NCBI GenBank assembly: GCA_964633445.1 | Contig: CAZWFW010000014.1 | Location: 1 to 22,172 of the forward strand | Source of the DNA: CAZWFW01 sp964633445 | GTDB taxonomy: Archaea > Undinarchaeota > CAZWFW01 | Direction of reading: 5' to 3' | Length of the DNA: 22,172 nt | Shown: positions 7,256-13,620 of the stretch, piece by piece | How the letters are laid out: the number at the start of each line of letters is the position of its first letter | Numbering within the stretch: position 1 is the first letter of the stretch | The notes under the pieces: model-generated | Database searches by the model: none | Told to the model about the DNA's origin: nothing | The model's input: only the letters and a program-made list of their open reading frames with translations | Translations under genes and position numbers: made by a program

Positions 7256-7696
7256 TTAAGCCAGAACCAACTTAAGCAATAGAAGCAATATTGGTAAATT
7301 GAATCCGACAATCAATTTCTCTAGAAATCCTATCCTTCTATCAATGTAATACCTCATATCTTCAAATCTTTTGTTTACATCTTCAAACCTTCTATCAATC
7401 GCTTCAAATCTCTTGTTAATATCCTCAAACCTCTTGTTAATATCCTCAAATCTCTTATCAACTGCTTCAAATCTCTTCTCCATGTATTTCTGCATATCCT
7501 CAAATCTCTTGTTAAACATTTCAATAAGCATTTTCAAGTCTTCCTTTGTTGCAAGCTTCTCAAACATCTTTGCAAACTCGTCTTTTGTCATCAAATCCTC
7601 GGAAATAGCATCCAATATTATCCCTTTTAGAAAATAAGGATCCTCCTTAAGCAAATCCTTCATAGCAGACTTCAGTTCTGCAACATTGATAGCCAT
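7256..7696 (-). CDS. Heptad-repeat coiled-coil protein with C-terminal membrane anchor
   Basis: A 146-residue protein in three parts. Residues 1-60 are an alpha-helical head (MAINVAELKSAMKDLLKEDP, then MTKDEFAKMFEKLATKEDL). Residues about 60-120 are a parallel-type coiled coil made of seven-residue units of the form KRFEDIN / KRFEAVD. The last 20 residues are a hydrophobic helix (LPILLLLLKLVLA) that should anchor it in the membrane. Similar short coiled-coil proteins are common and multicopy in hyperthermophilic archaea and have no known function. A longer frame from 7738 adds MLLNFYSIRF..., but that segment coincides with the A+T-rich promoter (about 7715-7737), so ATG 7696 is preferred. The gene is divergent from the structured element at 7741. 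Confidence 0.6.
   Translation of the reverse strand: MAINVAELKSAMKDLLKEDPYFLKGIILDAISEDLMTKDEFAKMFEKLATKEDLKMLIEMFNKRFEDMQKYMEKRFEAVDKRFEDINKRFEDINKRFEAIDRRFEDVNKRFEDMRYYIDRRIGFLEKLIVGFNLPILLLLLKLVLA
7370..7480 (-). repeat. Tandem 21-bp repeats encoding coiled-coil heptads
   Basis: At least five imperfect direct copies of a 21-bp unit, on the plus strand roughly TCAAA(T/C)CTCTTGTTAATATCC, encode successive heptads. Two neighbouring copies (about 7407-7448) are nearly identical, which suggests recent unit duplication or slippage. The repeat is coding and in frame, not a CRISPR. Confidence 0.8.
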
Positions 7697-7740
7697 AAAG
7701 GATTTTATGAATCTGATGCTATAAAAATTTAAAAGCATTT

Positions 7741-7892
7741 ACCATCAGTCGCTAAGAAAGCTCCGCCCGAAAGGGCGGAGATGACAGGGTTGCTATGACC
7801 CGGCCCGAAGGGAGTTTTGTGCTACACACTCCCCAACCTCCCTAGTGGCTTCTGGTGGAAGCCCCCTTGCGTAAGCGAGGGGAGGAGGTCAC
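7741..7892 (+). ncRNA. Compact structured element, omega-RNA/IS605-end-like
   Basis: About 150 nt packed with strong hairpins and much richer in G+C than its surroundings. After a TCGCTAAG left edge (7749-7756) comes CTCCGCCC-GAAA-GGGCGGAG (7761-7780). Next are GGGT/ACCC (about 7787-7801), GGGAGT/ACTCCC (7810-7833) and GGCTTC-TGGTG-GAAGCC (about 7847-7863). A terminal stem CCCCTTGC-GTAA-GCGAGGGG (7863-7882) is followed by AGGAGGTCAC. Order, left edge and right edge match the two longer elements at 8056 and 21484, with different sequence in the stems. No open reading frame and no TATA box are seen inside. It may be a minimal non-autonomous IS200/IS605-type element or its guide-RNA remnant. Confidence 0.5.
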
Positions 7893-8130
7893 ATTGGACC
7901 ACTTAAGCAGATAGGTCTCTTACATTTTAAGCAAAAACTTAAAAATTGCTTAGAAAAGAAGAGAACTTTAATCTAGAAAATTTTAGATTCCTCTCTAATT
8001 GAATGTCTTTGAGCTAAATTTTATAACGATTTTATCTAAAGTGTAGATTTATGATTTTTTTCTATAAAAATGTCGCTAAGAGTACACACCTGATTTCAAT
8101 CGGTTGGTGAATTTAGGGAGATAGTAGATT

Positions 8131-8139
8131 ATTTAAATA
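8131..8139 (+). promoter_or_regulatory. Internal TATA box of solo element copy A
   Basis: ATTTAAATA is centred 26 bp before the first base of the GCACAG stem at 8161. About 40 bp around it are identical in copy B, including box, spacing and predicted start. Confidence 0.55.
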
Positions 8140-8160
8140 CTTTAATACATCTTATTTCAA

Positions 8161-8310
8161 GCACAGGTGTCCTCTGTGCAAGGAAAAATGTGCCACCATC
8201 AAAAGACTTCCCGCTTTGAGGAAGGTGAGATGGTGGCATTGGGGAGACCCCAGCCGTAGTGGCGTGTTTATCTGGAGGAAGCCACCGTTCTATGAACGGT
8301 GGTAGTTCAC
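8161..8310 (+). ncRNA. Predicted omega-RNA-like small RNA, copy A
   Basis: From the predicted transcription start the sequence folds into GCACAG/CTGTGC (8161-8179); a long stem TGCCACCATC/GATGGTGGCA (8191-8200 with 8229-8238) enclosing CTTCC/GGAAG; a TGGGG-AGA-CCCCA hairpin (8240-8252); a GTGGC/GCCAC pairing (about 8259-8285); and the nine-pair terminal stem 8282-8302, ending TAGTTCAC. The last two share bases and may form alternative folds or a pseudoknot. Ending in a hairpin plus a fixed TTCAC-type boundary is how TnpB omega-RNAs meet their guide. The guide here would begin at 8311 (AACTTAAGAAAG). No nuclease gene is attached. Transcription and partner are inferred. Confidence 0.55.
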
Positions 8311-8417
8311 AACTTAAGAAAGATAAATTAAAATGTTATTTGGGATGAGAAGAGCATAAAGATGAAATAATTGAAAAATCTAAATTGGCCTGCCCTTACA
8401 CCATTCACACCCCACAC

Positions 8418-8996
8418 TTATTCGTGAGGCCTCGTAAGCAACAGAAGATAAATCTTCTCAAAAAAGAAATTTCTCTTTGTCAGCAATTCAGCTTTATAAC
8501 CATATATCGCAGGATCTACGTTAGATAAGGAAGATAGAATAATATAGATTACTCCATCTCTATTTAAATGATTTACAGCCTCCTTAAGAAAATCCATTAT
8601 AATCTTGCCATTTTCAGAAGCCCAGGACTTGTCATAAAGATCCTTAGATTTTAATGGCAGATATGGTGGGTTAAAAATTATTACGTCAAAGTTTTCACCA
8701 ACATTAGTAAATAAGTTGCTAAATCTCACTTCAACATTGTCAATTTCATTTAAAATTAAGTTAATTCTTGTATTAAATAAAGCATACGGATTTATATCAA
8801 CGGCAACAACCTTCCTAGCATTTTTACTTGCTAAAATTGCCAAGAATCCACATCCGGTTCCCATGTCTAAGACTTCGCTATTATTTTTTATTTTTAAATG
8901 ATCTGCAAGTAGAAAGCTATCCTCTGCAGGCTTGTAAACCTTTGGATGAACAAAAAACTTGTAGTGATCATACTCAAAAAACTCCAAGTTTATCAT
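8418..8996 (-). CDS. HemK/Mtq2-like N5-glutamine class I methyltransferase
   Basis: A compact class I SAM-dependent methyltransferase of 192 residues. The N-terminal HPKVYKPAEDSFLLAD (about 18-32) is typical of archaeal and eukaryotic Mtq2/HemK2 enzymes. The SAM-binding motif DMGTGCG is at about 44-50, the acidic motif AVDINP at 65-70, and NPPY at about 109-112 marks transfer to a planar amide or amine nitrogen. Mtq2-type enzymes methylate the glutamine of the GGQ loop in release factor aRF1/eRF1, the most likely job here; there is no N-terminal PrmC substrate domain. The frame opens at GTG 9002, but ATG 8996 (MINLEFF) is the simpler choice. It lies just downstream of tRNA-Lys on the same strand. 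Confidence 0.82.
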   Translation of the reverse strand: MINLEFFEYDHYKFFVHPKVYKPAEDSFLLADHLKIKNNSEVLDMGTGCGFLAILASKNARKVVAVDINPYALFNTRINLILNEIDNVEVRFSNLFTNVGENFDVIIFNPPYLPLKSKDLYDKSWASENGKIIMDFLKEAVNHLNRDGVIYIILSSLSNVDPAIYGYKAELLTKRNFFFEKIYLLLLTRPHE

Positions 8997-9055
8997 TATC
9001 ACATTTTTTGTATATTTGTTCGCATTAAGCTGAGTTATTACAGAGATTTGTATTA

Positions 9056-9143
9056 TGGGCCCGGGGGGATTTGAACCCCCGACCTGCCGGTTTCCCCAGA
9101 AATTTTAAGAGCCGGCCGCTCTCCCAGACTAAGCTACGGGCCC
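9056..9143 (-). tRNA. tRNA-Lys(CTT) with a 14-nt intron
   Basis: The 88-nt gene folds into a full cloverleaf. The acceptor is GGGCCCG/CGGGCCC, the D-arm GCTT/GAGC, the anticodon stem GCCGG/CCGGC and the T-arm GGGGG-TTCAAAT-CCCCC. The anticodon loop is 21 nt instead of 7. Removing 14 nt between positions 37 and 38 (genomic about 9092-9105) leaves loop C-T-CTT-A-A, the classical Lys loop. The splice points fall between the second and third bases of two 3-nt bulges (TAA and AAA) separated by four pairs that include G-U pairs, a relaxed bulge-helix-bulge. CCA is not encoded. The gene lies 6 bp after the 5S rRNA on the same strand, so both are probably made as one precursor. Confidence 0.93.
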
Positions 9144-9149
9144 AGAAAT

Positions 9150-9271
9150 GGTTGGCGGCTTTCCCGGCTTCCCATGGCCTCTCGGACCATAGTACAACCG
9201 GGAACGTCGACGGGCTTAACTTCCGGGATCGAACGAGACCGGGTGTTTCCCCGCCACTTTGGCCGCCAACC
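9150..9271 (-). rRNA. rrf: 5S ribosomal RNA
   Basis: A 122-nt minus-strand sequence with paired ends (GGTTGGCGGC / GCCGCCAACC, helix I), the conserved loop segment CCCGGTCTCGTTCGATCCCG, GAAGTTAAGCC, and the helix IV-V part CCATGG...GGCCATGG. It is markedly G+C-rich against an A+T-rich genome, as expected for a thermophile's structural RNA. No 16S or 23S sequence is near, so 5S is unlinked from the main rRNA operon, which is common in euryarchaea. The following tRNA-Lys probably shares its transcript. Confidence 0.96.
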
Positions 9272-9296
9272 AATATCTGCTGATAAATTGCGCTAT

Positions 9297-9305
9297 TATT
9301 AAAAA
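9297..9305 (-). promoter_or_regulatory. TATA box for the 5S rRNA - tRNA-Lys unit
   Basis: TTTTTAATA on the minus strand is centred about 26 bp before 9275, which is 4 nt upstream of the mature 5S end. Confidence 0.45.
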
Positions 9306-9349
9306 CTTTCAAAAGTTACCTATTTAACCTTTCAAAGTTAAAAAGCAAT

Positions 9350-11818
9350 TTACTCTGACTGTTTGTCAAAGAAGAGAGTAAGCTTAGCTTGCCCTTTTCC
9401 AATTAACTCAACTTTTTGCAAGCCCAAAACTTCAAGAATTCTTTCGATGGGAGGCATCACTTGGTTTTCAATATAATATTCTGGATCATACTCCCCCTCT
9501 TTAATTTCCTCAACAAGTCTAGCCCTTTCAGATACTCTACCAGAACCCTTAACAATTAAATAACCAATTATAGCGCCTTGTTCAATTTTTCTTCCTTTTG
9601 CTATTGCACGTCTAACAGCAGCAACGTGAGGACCTTCAGATTTATACTCCCTTATATCCTTTTTCAAAGTTGTATAAATGACAAGATCATCTATAGAAAC
9701 TTTTCCATTCCTTAGATTATTTATGGTATTTCTTACAATTTCTGCAACCTTATTAACATCGCCTTCCTTTAAAATTGTCTCTATAACCTTTTGCTGAGTT
9801 TTCTTGGCAATCATTGCCCAATCCCTGCGCACGAGCTCCAAACCTTTTGTTGTTATGTTGTTATTGTAATCGATCAACGCATATTTCTTCTTTGCAACAA
9901 ATAAACCACGTCTGTAAATTCCCTCAAGCTCTAATTCCAGAGCGCCTGGTAATTTTTTGTTAACCTCATTAAGAAACTTTGTTGCAAGTTCCTCCAGTTT
10001 ATTTAAATTCTTTTCTTCGAATTTCACAAACATGCTGTCAGTGTCTCCGTATAGGACATCAAAGCCAAATTTTTTTGCAGCCTCTATTGTTTCTTTAATA
10101 TACTTTCTACCATAAGCGGTTATAGCCTCAGCGCATTCTTTAGAGTACCATCTAGATCCTGCGTAACCCATATATCCATAGAATGAATTTGCTAGTAATT
10201 TTAGGCTAAATTGCTCAATATCCTTCTTTTTATATTCCTCACTATCCTTTCTAAGCTTTTTCATTTCCTCCTTTATCTTACCCCTTTTCTCAATTAAACC
10301 CTTCAAAATAACCGGTATAAACCCTTCAATCCTTTTGCAGAAGTGATACCCTATAGGGCTTTCATGGCCATCGCAGCATTCACAATTTATCGTTGCGGGA
10401 TCTATGTTAAAGGTTATTATGATGGAGGGGTAAAGGCTTCTGAAATCGTAAACTATGATATTTTCATGCAAACCTTTCTTCGGCTCAAGAACAAATGCCC
10501 CTTTATACGTTTCCTGCTCTCTCACAACCTTTTCTTCCTCCTTAGGTCTATTTGGAGCAACCTCACCAAATTCTTTGGCTCTTCTAAGCAAAAACCATTC
10601 CACCAGCTGACCAGAGGTCATTCTTGAGACATCGAATAAGCATTGATGTATTTGCCTACATAGCTCTATTTGCAATGGCAATATTTCATTTGCAATTTTT
10701 AAGGTAGTCTCGGCATCTGATTTTGCATAACTGACAAGCTTATGTAGCTTTTCTCCACCCTCCTGCCAATACTTCCAAATCTCCTCAGCCACTATATCCT
10801 CCTTCTCCTCACCTAGTATTTCCTTTGCAAGCTCCTCCAAAGTAAATCTTCCAAGCCTTAAGGTTCCTCTAACTATGTTGAAAATGAAATGATAGAGATC
10901 AACATGAACTCTACCCTTTACCCTCGCACCAGAAACTCTCCCCCTCTTAACAAATCTTAGTGAGCTTCCGTCAAGCCCCAAATCCAGTTTTATTTTATAC
11001 TTTTCAGCTCTTTGCCTTATGTATGGTAAATCAAACTGATCTCCGTTATAGGTAACTATAATGTCCGCATCCACTTCTTTAACAATTTTAACAAACTTTT
11101 TGATGATGTCCTCCTCAGATCTAAGCAACTCTACACAATCAAGACTTTCTCTTATCTTAGGATTGTATGTCAAAACCTTTGAAACACCATCATTCGTAGC
11201 AAGGGAGATCATTATTATGGGATCCTTTTCAGCATTAACGTTTCCCTCTGGATTCAGAACCTCTATGTCAACCGCAAGAATCTTCCAATTTACGTCCATA
11301 TCTTTATCGGTTTGTTTAAGTTCTTTGGCCTCTATAACGGTGTCAGCTAGAAATCTGCGCTTATCAACTTCTTTGCCTATAACGATTATTTTTTTAAATG
11401 GAATTATATTTTTGTCGATGATGTATCTCCTTATGTATGGTATATCATACTCATACTCGTTCTCAACATCCTCCCATTCCTTAACGGTGTCCCTAAGCTT
11501 AGGGACATCCTGAGGTATCTTCGCAACAATTCTTACAAATTTTCTTTTTTTTCTGAAATAGCACTTTTCAACAACCTCAACACGTTTTGGTGCAATTTCT
11601 CTACCCTTTCTGTCAATTAATCTTATCCTCTTTATTTTCTCTACAAGTTTCTCGATTTCTGCAGATTCCGAAGGAAGAACATAGAAATATGGTTCAAAAT
11701 TGTAATCAAGAACAACTACCCTCTTACCATCAGATGTTTTACCGAATAACCTTACTATAGGTTTCTCCCCCTCAACGACATAGTCTATATCTAGCAAGCA
11801 AAACTCAACCTTTTGCAT
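9350..11818 (-). CDS. polB: Family B DNA polymerase (replicative type)
   Basis: An 822-residue polymerase with all key motifs intact. The 3'-5' exonuclease motifs are Exo I DIE (184-186), Exo II NGDQFD (258-263) and Exo III YAKSD (364-368). The polymerase motifs are A DFRSLYPSII (458-467), B KLLANSFYG (540-548) and C YGDTDS (590-595), followed by KKKYALID. A cysteine-rich CECCDGHESPIGYHFC segment follows motif A, as in many archaeal PolBs. No intein interrupts motifs A, B or C. The frame can be extended 14 codons to 11860, but a TATA box (11841-11850) lies in that extension, so ATG 11818 (MQKVEFCLLD) is preferred. It heads a minus-strand group with the COG4080 protein 60 bp upstream. Confidence 0.95.
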   Translation of the reverse strand: MQKVEFCLLDIDYVVEGEKPIVRLFGKTSDGKRVVVLDYNFEPYFYVLPSESAEIEKLVEKIKRIRLIDRKGREIAPKRVEVVEKCYFRKKRKFVRIVAKIPQDVPKLRDTVKEWEDVENEYEYDIPYIRRYIIDKNIIPFKKIIVIGKEVDKRRFLADTVIEAKELKQTDKDMDVNWKILAVDIEVLNPEGNVNAEKDPIIMISLATNDGVSKVLTYNPKIRESLDCVELLRSEEDIIKKFVKIVKEVDADIIVTYNGDQFDLPYIRQRAEKYKIKLDLGLDGSSLRFVKRGRVSGARVKGRVHVDLYHFIFNIVRGTLRLGRFTLEELAKEILGEEKEDIVAEEIWKYWQEGGEKLHKLVSYAKSDAETTLKIANEILPLQIELCRQIHQCLFDVSRMTSGQLVEWFLLRRAKEFGEVAPNRPKEEEKVVREQETYKGAFVLEPKKGLHENIIVYDFRSLYPSIIITFNIDPATINCECCDGHESPIGYHFCKRIEGFIPVILKGLIEKRGKIKEEMKKLRKDSEEYKKKDIEQFSLKLLANSFYGYMGYAGSRWYSKECAEAITAYGRKYIKETIEAAKKFGFDVLYGDTDSMFVKFEEKNLNKLEELATKFLNEVNKKLPGALELELEGIYRRGLFVAKKKYALIDYNNNITTKGLELVRRDWAMIAKKTQQKVIETILKEGDVNKVAEIVRNTINNLRNGKVSIDDLVIYTTLKKDIREYKSEGPHVAAVRRAIAKGRKIEQGAIIGYLIVKGSGRVSERARLVEEIKEGEYDPEYYIENQVMPPIERILEVLGLQKVELIGKGQAKLTLFFDKQSE

Positions 11819-11840
11819 CTTTAAATACAAAGTTTGAATT

Positions 11841-11850
11841 TTTATTAAAA
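11841..11850 (-). promoter_or_regulatory. TATA box for polB
   Basis: TTTTAATAAA on the minus strand lies about 26 bp before 11820, giving an almost leaderless transcript starting at ATG 11818. This is the main reason for rejecting the longer frame from 11860. Confidence 0.45.
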
Positions 11851-11921
11851 AGGTATTCATCTGAGTTTTAGCCTGAGTCTACAATTTGCATTCTTAGGAG
11901 CTTAGCGAAGTATTTAAAACT

Positions 11922-12371
11922 TCAATTAGAACGGTTCTGCAAGCAACGGGAAGATATATAGAGAAAAATGCTGGCCTCAGCAATAACGCTGATACCTTCC
12001 TTGCAAATGTAATAGGCATCCCCTAGATTTAGCTCATTTTTTGTGGGAAGCCCTTCAAAGAAGATGATCATAACATTTTTGTCTTTTAACTTTAGTATAT
12101 CCATATCTTTGATGTCTTTCTCGGCTATTCTGCTTATGGTAATTACTCTTTCTGGTTTTAGCAAATCTATCGCATCTTGCAAATCATTTACTATTAATAG
12201 CCTTTTATTTTTCTTGTATACCTCAACATGAATATTTGCAATGCCTGGCTGTACTGCAGAACCTTCAAGTTTGCTTAAAACAATCAAGTCGACAATATCA
12301 AAAGCTGTTGCAGTTCTTACGAAATCTTCAAGCCTTCTCGAACTATGTGGGCGATGATACACTACTATCAT
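11922..12371 (-). CDS. COG4080 SPOUT-like protein (often annotated RecB)
   Basis: A 149-residue protein matching the archaeal COG4080 group: MIVVYHRPHSSRRLEDFVRTA at the start, IVLSKLEGSAVQPGIANIH at about 30-48, a LLIVNDLQDAIDLLKPERVITIS strand-helix-strand, and a glycine-containing C-terminal LGDAYYICKEGISVIAEAS. The group has a Rossmann-like SPOUT methyltransferase-type fold; the recurring name RecB-family nuclease is unsupported by any nuclease motif here. The substrate is unknown. Its start overlaps the stop of the upstream membrane protein by 4 bp (ATGA), so those two form an operon, with polB following. Confidence 0.65.
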   Translation of the reverse strand: MIVVYHRPHSSRRLEDFVRTATAFDIVDLIVLSKLEGSAVQPGIANIHVEVYKKNKRLLIVNDLQDAIDLLKPERVITISRIAEKDIKDMDILKLKDKNVMIIFFEGLPTKNELNLGDAYYICKEGISVIAEASIFLYISSRCLQNRSN

Positions 12372-13477
12372 GCCTTGCTCTCTATCTTAGCTTCTTCCCT
12401 TACAATTTTATCCAGCTCTACTTCAGCTTTTGTCAATTCTTTTATTTCTTTCCTTATAGCATTTCTAAATATTCCTCCTGCCTCATCAATTCTTTTTATA
12501 ATATCCTTCACTCTTCCCTGGATATCTTTTAATATTCTTTTTCTTTTTTTACCTCCAAGACCTACTTTTTTCGCATATCTTCTTTCTATGCGCAAACATC
12601 TGAAAATTTGATTAACGTAAGCTTTTTCTCTAGTAAGCTCCTCATCGAATCTTCCAGACAATTCCTCAAGATCCTTTCTTGCTTTTTTTAGGTTGGCAGG
12701 AGGAATATCCCTCTTCATAACTCCTGATACATAGGTTCCTCTAGCTTCGATTCCAACCATCTTTGTAACTGTTTCTATGCTTTGTAATGAAGTAATCAAG
12801 TTTTCTAAGACATTCTCCACCCTTTTTATGCAAAATTTCTCTAGATCTTCAAATGTCTTTATATCTATATTTAGCTCTTCAACACCGGTTCTTCTCATTC
12901 TTTTCATTTCTCGCTTATCTAGATAGAAAACCTCTTTACTAGCTCTTCTTTCCAATTTAAGCTCCTTTTTAATATCATTAAGAATTTTTCTGAGATCTTC
13001 CAGTATTCTCTCTCTAATATCCTCTATTTTCTCTATATTCTGATAAACTTTACCCTCTATTTTTTCTTCCCCCTTAATTAACTCTTTTTCCTCTGTAATT
13101 TCGTGACCAAGCTCTCCAATAATACCTTTTTCCTGTCTATACTCTCTTCTTAATAAGGAAATTCCCGTGTATCTTCCAATACTTGCTCTGAGTGTCAGGA
13201 AACCAATCGCACCTATTACCCCCAAAAGCAGTATCCAAGATGTCCCTACACCCCACATATTAGCTATTACTACTATGATGCCAACTATTGCACAAACTGT
13301 TACTGCAAGTTCTGAGTAACCAGCGTACGTTACTAACACGTAAGTACCCAATATCAGCAATAATCCTAGAAGAGCGTTTGTTGTTGAGACCTTAACTTCA
13401 TATCCTAGATATTGCGGAGCAAATGTGGCTGCGAGAAATAATGCAAAGATAATCACTAACGCTTTTGCGCTCTCCAT
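12368..13477 (-). CDS. Unrecognised four-TM protein with long charged helical domain
   Basis: I do not recognise this 369-residue protein. Its N-terminus has four hydrophobic segments (about 4-20, 33-52, 56-74 and 77-95), ending with basic residues. The remaining 270 residues are soluble, highly charged and helical, with coiled-coil stretches (VYQNIEKIEDIRERILEDLR, IKTFEDLEKFCIKRVEN, DIQGRVKDIIKRIDEAGG). The basic end of the membrane part puts the large domain in the cytoplasm by the positive-inside rule. A frame opens at 13525, but a TATA-like stretch lies at about 13509-13517, so ATG 13477 (MESAKALVII) is preferred. It is co-translated with the COG4080 gene. Confidence 0.7.
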   Translation of the reverse strand: MESAKALVIIFALFLAATFAPQYLGYEVKVSTTNALLGLLLILGTYVLVTYAGYSELAVTVCAIVGIIVVIANMWGVGTSWILLLGVIGAIGFLTLRASIGRYTGISLLRREYRQEKGIIGELGHEITEEKELIKGEEKIEGKVYQNIEKIEDIRERILEDLRKILNDIKKELKLERRASKEVFYLDKREMKRMRRTGVEELNIDIKTFEDLEKFCIKRVENVLENLITSLQSIETVTKMVGIEARGTYVSGVMKRDIPPANLKKARKDLEELSGRFDEELTREKAYVNQIFRCLRIERRYAKKVGLGGKKRKRILKDIQGRVKDIIKRIDEAGGIFRNAIRKEIKELTKAEVELDKIVREEAKIESKA

Positions 13478-13620
13478 AGGACCACTGTTGTTATTTTTGT
13501 ACTGAGTGGTATAAAAAATTATCATTATAGAGGAGATATTGTCGATAACTACTCCAGATAAGCATAAGATAACTCAAAAAAATCTTAGCTTTAATTTCCA
13601 AGATAAGAACTTAATTAGCG

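Larger units (their letters stand above)
8056..8310 (+). mobile_element. Solo element copy A (IS200/IS605-type ends, no transposase)
   Basis: A 255-bp unit matching 21484-21742 almost base for base over long stretches and in the same orientation. Left end: TCGCTAAGAG, then an imperfect hairpin (about 8085-8108, loop TC). Right end: CCACCGTTC-TAT-GAACGGTGG (8282-8302), then TAGTTCAC. Subterminal hairpins set in from each end, no inverted repeats and no target duplication are features of elements moved by Y1 HUH transposases (IS200/IS605). Nothing inside encodes tnpA or tnpB, so it is a miniature derivative of the kind called PATE. The shared TTTTTCTATAAAAAT at the left edge is either part of the element or a preferred target. 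Confidence 0.7.

Noticed and set aside
7370..7480. Regular 21-bp repeats that could suggest a CRISPR or satellite
   Set aside because: The repeats are contiguous with no spacers, and they encode in-frame heptads of a coiled coil.
8161..8310. Copy A as an H/ACA guide RNA, because an ACA follows its last hairpin
   Set aside because: In copy B the same position reads ACT, and the end hairpins at both edges plus the repeat nature fit a transposon-derived unit better.
9025..9312. Open frame of 95 codons on the minus strand
   Set aside because: It lies over the 5S rRNA and tRNA-Lys genes; both structural RNAs are unambiguous, so the frame is incidental.
11061..11513. 150-codon plus-strand frame inside polB
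   Set aside because: Serine-rich antisense shadow of the exonuclease region; polB motifs are intact across it.
12368..13477. Membrane/coiled-coil protein as a chemotaxis receptor or mechanosensitive channel
   Set aside because: No HAMP or signalling hairpin motif and no channel signature can be seen; the helical content alone does not support either.
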